Source: Toxoplasma gondii ME49
Taxonomy: Eukaryota > Apicomplexa > Conoidasida > Eucoccidiorida > Sarcocystidae
Direction: 5' to 3'
DNA: 64,000 nt
Assembly: GCF_000006565.2 (NCBI RefSeq)
Contig: NC_031474.1
Location: forward strand, 1,612,001 to 1,676,000
Positions within the stretch are counted from its first letter, which is position 1, and every line of letters begins with the position of its first letter. The notes under the pieces were generated by a model. The model searched no databases. It was not told where the DNA came from and saw only the letters and a program-made list of their open reading frames with translations. Shown piece by piece: positions 56,489 through 64,000 of the stretch. Made by a program: the position numbers and the translations under genes.

Positions 56489-57931
56489 TTAAAGGGACGA
56501 AGAGAGTGTCTTCGATACAACTGTTGCTTTTCGGCAAGTTTGAGCTGCTGCCCCAATTCGACTTCGCGAGCAAGTTACTCCTTTCCATTTCTCACTGTAC
56601 GCCCTGCTCGCCCTCGTTGGCTTGAGTTGTTCCTCCACAACTTTCTGGGAGCGCCACGGAAGCGAGGTGTCTACGTGAGGTGCATGGTGGTGTTTTGTTT
56701 TCTCGGAAAGCGAAGCGCTTGATGATTTGGCCTGGTATAATGGCCCAGAATGCGGAGATGATTTCTTCTTCTGTTTTATTTCGGGCAGCTTCAGCTCATG
56801 AAGGTTGCGTACATACGGGAAAGCCACTTCCTTAAGCGAAGGATTGGGTTGTGATGTTTGAAGTTCCATAAGGCTGCTTTCACTAGGACGGTTTTTACGT
56901 ACATGGTTGAGAAACTGCTTCTGGGTTAATTCCTCCACGACAGAAAAGTACTGTCGTCTGAACCGTGCACTGGCGCTGTCGTTTGCGAGGCGCTCTTGAT
57001 TAACGTATTTCTTCGCTTCACAGACAATCTTCCTGGAACGTGGATCCGGCTGGAGAAGAGCTTTGACAGTTGCCCGTGTTTTCAGTCCTCTTGAATTCTG
57101 GAGAACGGCAAGCAGCGCCGTTTTGTCGTAACGACAGTACGTATCCGAAGTGACGACGGTCGCAGTGTCCGCTGTTTCAGCTTCTCTTTTTTCAGAGCTG
57201 GTGAATTCGTCGGCGGCGGGGGCTACCACCAAGCATTCTTGTTCGTTTCCGTTTGCTGAAAAGGCTTTCGTTACAAGACAAGATGCGTTGGGAGTAACGA
57301 TGAACACGTTCGTTTCATGTTTGCTCGCTCGACTCGAGTACGTGTCCACGTCGAGACACCTCATGTCCGAGGCTAGAAGTGCTCTCTTGAAATTAGCGAC
57401 GCCGGGAAGCAAATATTCACAAGGAAACCCCGTGCTGCGATCGAGCATTGACTGAACACTACGTTTGGTACCGCTAACAATGCTAGCAAACGTCGTACTT
57501 GCGGTACCGACGAAGTTTACTGCGAGTCCACGATGGGGAAATATAGAGCTAGACTCTGATGCACGCCGAATAATATTGGGATTCGAAACAGCATGGCCGT
57601 CGTTCGACATTGGTATGTCACTTACGAGTGCCATCATGAAGGAGAAAACGAAACGAGGACGCGCGACGAAAAGGCGATAGTCTGTGTGTTCCGCTTCCGA
57701 CAGAAGAATAGCAACAAACAAGCAAGAGTTTAGCCGCGCACACAAAATGGCTACTAGAATTGCAAAATCGTTAGTCGATTTTTGATACAAAATCGACAAA
57801 CGGGTATTGAAGGAAATGGCTAATACATTCCCGGGTACACGGTGACGGTGTGGTTTGTATTTCAGAGCGTCGTGAGGACCGGAGACGGATTTGCTCGCAC
57901 ACAAGCTACTGAAAGCAACCGTGCATAGCAT
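56489..57931 (-). CDS. Orphan coccidian protein
   Basis: One open exon of up to 480 aa runs from ATG 57931. The first 98 residues are hydrophobic, Phe/Leu/Arg-biased and look less coding than the rest, so ATG ATG at 57637/57634 (MMALVSDIPMSNDGHA, about 382 aa) may be the true start or the N-terminus may be spliced. The following part is hydrophilic: RHETNV-like and AADEFTSSEKREAETAD stretches, a probable helical segment (VNQERLANDSASARFRRQYF, SVVEELTQKQFLNHVRK), then FPYVRNLHELKLPEIKQKKK and a Lys/Ser/His-rich C-terminus. No known domain or membrane anchor is visible in the second half. The gene converges on BET1-like and is upstream-adjacent to the SF3B1 3' end. Confidence 0.55.
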   Translation of the reverse strand: MLCTVAFSSLCASKSVSGPHDALKYKPHRHRVPGNVLAISFNTRLSILYQKSTNDFAILVAILCARLNSCLFVAILLSEAEHTDYRLFVARPRFVFSFMMALVSDIPMSNDGHAVSNPNIIRRASESSSIFPHRGLAVNFVGTASTTFASIVSGTKRSVQSMLDRSTGFPCEYLLPGVANFKRALLASDMRCLDVDTYSSRASKHETNVFIVTPNASCLVTKAFSANGNEQECLVVAPAADEFTSSEKREAETADTATVVTSDTYCRYDKTALLAVLQNSRGLKTRATVKALLQPDPRSRKIVCEAKKYVNQERLANDSASARFRRQYFSVVEELTQKQFLNHVRKNRPSESSLMELQTSQPNPSLKEVAFPYVRNLHELKLPEIKQKKKSSPHSGPLYQAKSSSASLSEKTKHHHAPHVDTSLPWRSQKVVEEQLKPTRASRAYSEKWKGVTCSRSRIGAAAQTCRKATVVSKTLSSSL

Positions 57932-59125
57932 AGCTTTTGCAGACTTGTCCTAACCTACCACCTCTCTCGTTCGAGCTGCTGAAAATGAATGAATCACATT
58001 CTAGTGGCCGTTTCAGCATCTGTTTTATTGCCACGTTATGCCTCAGTTTTGTGTGGACGTTAGTTGTAGCAAAGCTTCTTTTGCCCATATCCACGAGTCA
58101 CTGCACCGATGACCAGAGAAGCAAGAGACGAAGCTCAAGGACATCTTCCATAGAAATTTGTCTCTTTCCAACCTAGGGGCTTTGAAAAAGCCGAAACTCA
58201 AACGAAGAGGCAGTTGAAGCGACCAGGTTAGTCTTTCATAGCCACAGATCGATTGAATGTCCGCAATTCCGTCTACCCTGGAATGAAAAACATATAATGC
58301 CCCGGCCCACGTGTTTGTTCGATCTGGACCCCGCTCAAGTAGATCTGGGCCTATTCTTCATGGAAAAAACGAGCTGCTTTTAGTTCTCCGCTCATCGCAA
58401 GCATCTGGATAATTGCGAGAAGAGACCCTGTCCTCACCGCAGACCCCTTCTAGGGCATTCCAGCCTCTCTGACATCGAAGGCGAAAATAACAATACCTGC
58501 TTGCACTTGCCCTCTTCTATAACTGATGGGTATTTGCTCGATATAAAATGTGACCATATCGCTTTCTGTCTCCTTGAGTGACCGCTAGCACAGCCTTTGT
58601 ATCGCTGACCAAAGTTTACTGAAGAGTCCTATGCTGGTGACTGTAACTAATCTAACGAACAAGATCTACACAGCATCTTAGTCGCTTCCAACTGCCTTGT
58701 GACAACGGTTGTCGGAATATGTGGCATAAACAACACCGCCTTTTCCCTCGTGATTAAAACATAATCTCCGTGAGATACAACGACGTGATGGACCAACTCT
58801 CCGAACTGCTGAAGTGTTTATGCTATGTTCTCTGCTGTCCTTCAGTGATGAATTTCAGATTCCCTCATTAGCTGGTCCGGCAATCACCAATTTTTCCCGA
58901 CACCGTTCAGGTGACGCATACTAAAATGAATGGAAACCGATGAAGCTGGCTGAGTCTGCATAAATGCGTCTACCACAACTGAGTGGACTTCCTCATCACA
59001 TGAGCAATCGCCGAGCAAGCGTGTGTCTCCTCGTCAAACGTTTCGCAGAAGAAGGACAAGACTGTTTGCCATGCACTTCTGAAACACTCGAACACTTTGA
59101 AATAGACAAGAGAAAAAAACGCCAA
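57932..59125. other. Intergenic, no gene seen
   Basis: This 1.2 kb between the start of the orphan gene and the SF3B1 stop (both -) holds the SF3B1 3' UTR and the orphan promoter. No motif or supported frame was found. Confidence 0.6.
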
Positions 59126-62100
59126 CTAAATAACATACAGCAGTTCGTCTCGAGAATAACAGCCCTTCTCGTCGTCCGGAAGGGGTGGGTAGAACGCAAC
59201 CATCGAGTCTTGATGCCCAATGTAAAGATTGTTGTACACTCGCCAGTACACTTCGCGCACCTGCGGGAAAGTCGCATTCACCAAAAACACAACTGCCGAC
59301 TCAATCGAAACCAAGAGCGGTAATCAAGCACAAGAAGACATGGAAATGACACAACGCGCACACTGGGTACGGGGCTAGCGTGGCATTTGGAACGACCGGC
59401 TAATCAGGCAGTTTGTCCCATGACATAATCCATAGGATCCCCTTCGAGAATGTCTACACGGAACTGCAAACACGCTGTCCCCTTCGCATGTATCACCGTG
59501 GCACCTGCTCTATAAACATTTCTGGCTTAGAAGCATTCGATCGGTATCCCGCACGCCGGGTGGGTCTCATGAATCATCGAGTGCATACCCTAGCGACGGC
59601 GAAATCCCACACGCTAAATTTTCTCACCTTTTTCGCCGGATGGAATAGACCCAAAAGGACGTATCGAAATACAATGCCGGCACCCAGTGAGACGCGCATG
59701 CCGTCGACAGCATCGAAAAAAGCCTGCATGTGCATTGGACAAAGTCGGTGGACGAAGAACCTGTTTTCCTTTACCAGCATGTCGTCACCATTACTGACAT
59801 TGACGCTATGCACGAACGATGTGTGTTAATACCGGTAGTAAAGGCCATTCCACACAGTGTCCGTAAATCTAGAAATATTCGCCCCGCACAGAAATCCCTT
59901 CACAACCTTCCAGCGTTGTCCTTGCTGAGGCACGATTGAAGTGTCACACCGACGGGCTTCACAAAGCTACACGTGACAGGCTTGGCCTAGAAGAAGTGAA
60001 CGGTTGACACGACCCCCTGAACAACTTCCTTCTTACCTGCACAAGATGCGGCGATTTCTCGAAAATATTTGGCCAGACGAAGTTCATCAGATGCAGAAGC
60101 GCATCTTCGCAACTGAGACCATGGACACCTGGAACAAGAACAACAAAAACGCATGTAAAATTTACATAACCGTTTCCGGCCTCGACACATGGGATGCAAA
60201 CACAGGAGATTTTGCATCGCATGTTCCTAAGACAAAACAATCACACTCACTCGGGAAACCAACGCGCACCAGACGCCTTACGCGCTGTACAGGACCGCAC
60301 GTCTCGTACTGCAGCCTTCTGGTCGACACAACCAGACGGTAATCAATCCGTACGCGTTTGACTGTGTATCCGCTAATATGCGTTGAGTTCACCTCTCACT
60401 TTCAGGAGGTCTTACCGAGTGCCAAGTGCTTGGTTGCCCAAGCCGCCGTTTGCCTGTGGACAAGGTCGCGGTCCATGAGAGCGTCTTCAAGCAAGGGAAC
60501 CACAGTGTAGATGTAATCCTTGGCCATTTCTCCGATGTACTCGAACATGAAGGAAAGAGTTTTGAGGACACCATTCTGTACGTTCAGCTCCTGGACGCGG
60601 TATTCGTTCATAAGCGCCGGAAGCACGGAGTACGGCAGACACGTCTCCGCCACGATGGCGATAGCGATCGTCGTGCATAGACGCAGCTGGCGTTCTTGCA
60701 CCTTCAGGTTGTTCAAGAGAGTAGCCAGGACATCCTGGGGACCAATTGTCCGCGCAATGTAGCCGAAGGTGTTGACAGTCGCTCGCCGAATGGCCTTCTT
60801 GCTCGCCTTCAGCATATCTAGCAAGTCGAAGCAGATGCGGTCCCACTCCTTGGGTGACACCAAGTCACCTCCTCGATCGGCGATGCGTCCCACGAGGTCG
60901 ATAACGTTCTCCTGGACCTTCTCGTGACGGTTCTTGAGAATCGGCGTGAGACGTGGAAGCAAATCCTTGATGGGCGGTGTCATTTTGTTCATGCCAATGA
61001 CATTCACAATTGCCTTCAGTGCACCTAAAATGCTACCTAGGACCTGAACACGTTAGACACAGAGGAAATCAGACCCAGACGAACCTGTGACAAAATCCCT
61101 CTGTTTCTATACAAACCATTCGACGGTACCTCATACCCCCGCGACGGCCAGCAAAACGAGAAATCAAGTAACGCCCTGTTCGAACCTCTGGACTACCGCC
61201 TCCACTCAGCCCTTCCCGGTGCTCAGCCTACACATGTCGGCCGCCTTCCTCAAACCACTCCTCCACTTCCGAGAAAAAACTCGCGTCTCAACTGCAAACC
61301 TACCTCCGGGTATTCTTCTCCGAGATATTCGTAAAGGAACAGACCCAAATGACCAAGCATCTGCTCCTCTCCACACTTCTGCATGACAACGGCAATGCGC
61401 GCAATAAGGTCTGCAGCCTGTTGCCTGAGCTTCGCACTGGGTGTGTTGAGACGCCAGCGGATAACACCACAAATCTGAGGCAGGTACGGCTTGATGCGGG
61501 TACCCAATGCATTGACGATGGTAGAAAACCCGTTCAGCAGAGCCGTCGCATCTTCCGACGTCTGCTCTTGAAACGCGTACAAAAGACCATCAACCAGTTG
61601 CTCCTCCAGGCGGTTGTCGACGTCTACAACGCCGTTGTTCACAATGATCTGTTCCAGAGCCTCCAATGTCACCTTCCTGGAAGGCAAAAGAAAAGCAAAA
61701 CCAAGGAAAGGGTGATCACAAGTTCGTGCTGACGATAAAAACACCTTCAGGTAGGGGGTATATGAGAACACGCGCCTATGTCTATTGAAGGTGATGAGCA
61801 AACATTACACTGGATGAACTGGGAATCTGAAAGCGGTGATTCATGATTGAAAATACCTCTGAACACATGCCAGTCTTCAATAAGACAAAAACTCCGGAGA
61901 GACAGGATATTCCCACAGTATACCCGGAGGAACATACACAAAGGAAGACACGAGCCAACGTAACTGATGCTTGCACACACCCCCTCTAGGTCGCCCGCAG
62001 GAAAAAAACGTGGTCGCTTCTCTCAGCCTTAGATCTTGCACAGATTAGAGAACGGCTGAAAAAACGAACCTGAAAGGTTCACTTGGGTCTTTCAAGTCTT

Positions 62101-64000
62101 CAACAATCTGCTGAATGATGTGAGCGCCTCCTGCTTTGTTGGCAATTTCCACGACGGTCTCAATGAGGAGCTTCGCTGTACGGCGGTCGAGTGCGTTGCG
62201 CACCAACCAAACCTTCGCGAAAAATGGTGGTACGATATCTGTTCGAATGTACTCGCTCTCCACACCTGTACGGCAAGCAAATCAAGCACAGCACTGAGCT
62301 TTTTATCGGAAAAGAACACCTCCTAACTACATGGAAGGACCATTCACGCGTCGTTCCTGGAAAAGAGACGCCCCACATTTGAAGCCATAAACCAGTCTCG
62401 TGAGAAAACCTGGCTCACGTCCTCTCACCACTTACATTTTGCTCACTCGTTCGTTCTGTGCTTCTTCCTATGCCGCTCTTGCTTAGACACCACATAATGG
62501 TTTCCAGTAATCCGTGCAGCACGCATTCTACTCCAAACGAAAGACTATCACGAGACCGGAGAGACAGCACAGAAGCCAGGCCATGACGAACCAAACACGG
62601 TTGTGGTCAACACACTGCTGACGGCTTTTCGCGAGGCACGGCCTCGTTGTTGAGGTTCATGATCTACAAAAAAGGAATCTATTCAGCCCCGTTTGAGATT
62701 ATCGCGTACCTTCTGTGGCGACGCACTGTCGGACGACTCTGAGGACGATTTTTTTCATTTCTTCATCGTTTGTTTCGAATTCTCGAACCAGCATGACCAT
62801 AACTTCTCGTGTATAGTAGCTCGCGTGGTAGGCGTCCATAAGGGGAATAATGGAACCGATAGCTTTCAAGTACGCCGCCAAACCTTTTCCGCGCATTTCA
62901 CCCATACCCTTCCAAAGAGGCCTGAGGACACTGTCGAAGGCTTCGATACCGTACGGCGCCGCAGACTCGGCCAAGGCCGCGAGAGCCAGAGCCGTGACGG
63001 TCTTGACCTTCAAAACTTGGTCGTCCAGCCCGTGCTGAATAATTTCCACGAGCTGCTTCAGATGGGGCAAAACCCCGCACCCCATCAGAATGGACATCTG
63101 CTGGATAATCTTGATGCCCGTGTGGCGCGCTTGCCACGACTTCTTCGACTGACACACGGCCTTCAGAAAAAGAATCAGCGACGGAATTCCCAACGCGGAC
63201 GCCACGACGGCGAAGGCTCTGAGCCAAAAAGAAGTCGAAAAGACAGCAGTTCCGTACCATGTATGAGCAAACGAAGAGAGTGAAAACTATATCTATTTGA
63301 GAATGCGTGGTAGACTAGAGCTTGCCTTCTAATATAGTACTGATATTGATCAAGGGCATCACTGAAACTCTTTCCTCAAAAAAGAAGGCAAAGTATCTCA
63401 ATGACGTCATCGATACAAATCAACAATACACGTGAACCTTTAAAAAAGATTTAACGTTGTAGCGAGTCTAGTAGACTGGCTCCGGACAGCCGGCGTCTGT
63501 GCCGGCGTCCTTTAGCAGCGCAGATCCCGATCTCTCCTCTACTGTCTCATCTACTTCGGTTACACAAACTGCGTACGCGGCACCAAAGGTGCTCCAACGT
63601 CACAGCGGATGCTGAGCCAGATCAAAGCTGGGTTTTGATGTAACGTAACAACTCGAAACAGACGCATGTATGTGGATCGCCTATCATGAACAAACCCCTC
63701 TCTGTTGCCCAGACAACAAGCAACTTTCTTTCCCTTTCTCCTCTCTTCTTACCTTGCGGTGGTATTACGAACGTATTCATCCGGGTGATCGATATCGGGA
63801 CGCATGGTGGCAATCATCGTCGCGAGACCCGCCGCCTTCGCCAAGTTAGAAATGATTTCTCTGCCCTCAATGCGAGCGTAGTAGTCCTCGTCGATAAGTA
63901 GAGGTTCAATAACGACAAGAATTTTGTGGACGTACGGGCGGACAGCGTCGTCCAGGCGGTACAGTACGCGATCAATGACTTTGACGAGCAGATGCCGTTC
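59126..64000 (-). CDS. SF3B1: Splicing factor 3B subunit 1, C-terminal two-thirds
   Basis: Eight exons join in phase: 64000-63753 (continuing off the right edge), 63218-62710, 62265-62070, 61676-61304, 61043-60416, 60128-60037, 59723-59628 and 59260-59126 (TAG). They encode about 758 residues that align almost without gaps to the HEAT-repeat domain of human SF3B1, from [20 protein letters not shown] to the final [11 protein letters not shown]3B1 is the scaffold of SF3b in the U2 snRNP, clamps the branch-point helix and works with PHF5A in the nucleus. Positions mutated in human cancers are all wild type here: the DEYVRN, RHTGIK, LKVKT and RGKGLAA blocks hold the equivalents of E622/R625, H662/K666, K700 and G740/G742. 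The N-terminal U2AF65-binding region is outside the window. There is no sign of truncation or frameshift. Confidence 0.97.

Noticed and set aside
59400..63700. Numerous + strand frames across the SF3B1 region
   Set aside because: They are antisense shadows of highly conserved - strand exons.

Overview
The window looks like nuclear DNA of a coccidian apicomplexan, most probably Toxoplasma gondii or a close relative (Hammondia, Neospora). The evidence is GC-rich, intron-rich genes with GT(A/G)AG...CAG introns full of pyrimidine tracts on the sense strand, long low-complexity Ser/Arg/Glu insertions inside conserved enzymes, TA microsatellites in introns and intergenic DNA, and conserved eukaryotic core genes (SF3B1, PGAP1, BET1). 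No homology search was possible. Family calls rest on recognised motifs, and exon models on splice signals, reading-frame phase and motif continuity.

Layout. 1-1.7 kb: 3' end of a + strand gene with a HEAT-like C-terminus. 4.9-9.7 kb: six-exon + strand gene for a two-module glyoxalase/VOC-superfamily protein. 11.4-17.3 kb: - strand five-exon GT1-type glycosyltransferase with very large insertions. 19.9-20.1 kb: possible last exon of a small + strand gene. 22.3-25.6 kb: - strand five-exon orphan multi-pass membrane protein. 26.4-28.1 kb: intronless - strand secreted protein with a strict 32-residue cysteine repeat. 28.3-30.5 kb: - strand small coiled-coil protein. 30.6-31.5 kb: 3' exons of an unidentified - strand gene. 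33.1-35.8 kb: - strand GT32-type (DXD) glycosyltransferase. 36-38.3 kb: unresolved. 38.3-41.9 kb: intronless - strand disordered Pro/Ser/Arg-rich protein of about 1,207 aa. 41.9-45.1 kb: intergenic. 45.1-52.6 kb: - strand PGAP1-type GPI inositol-deacylase, about 2,124 aa. 54.2-55.7 kb: + strand BET1-like Qc-SNARE with a GC-AG first intron, divergent from PGAP1. 56.5-57.9 kb: - strand orphan. 59.1-64.0 kb: - strand 3' two-thirds of splicing factor SF3B1, continuing past the right edge.

The genes do not form an operon. One theme recurs: three genes (GT1-like, GT32, PGAP1) belong to glycan or GPI-anchor metabolism of the ER/Golgi, and the BET1-like SNARE serves ER-Golgi transport. The most distinctive element is the cysteine-repeat secreted protein, whose C-x8-C-x10-C-x11 spacing holds through most of its length. 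No CRISPR array, transposase or complete tRNA was found.
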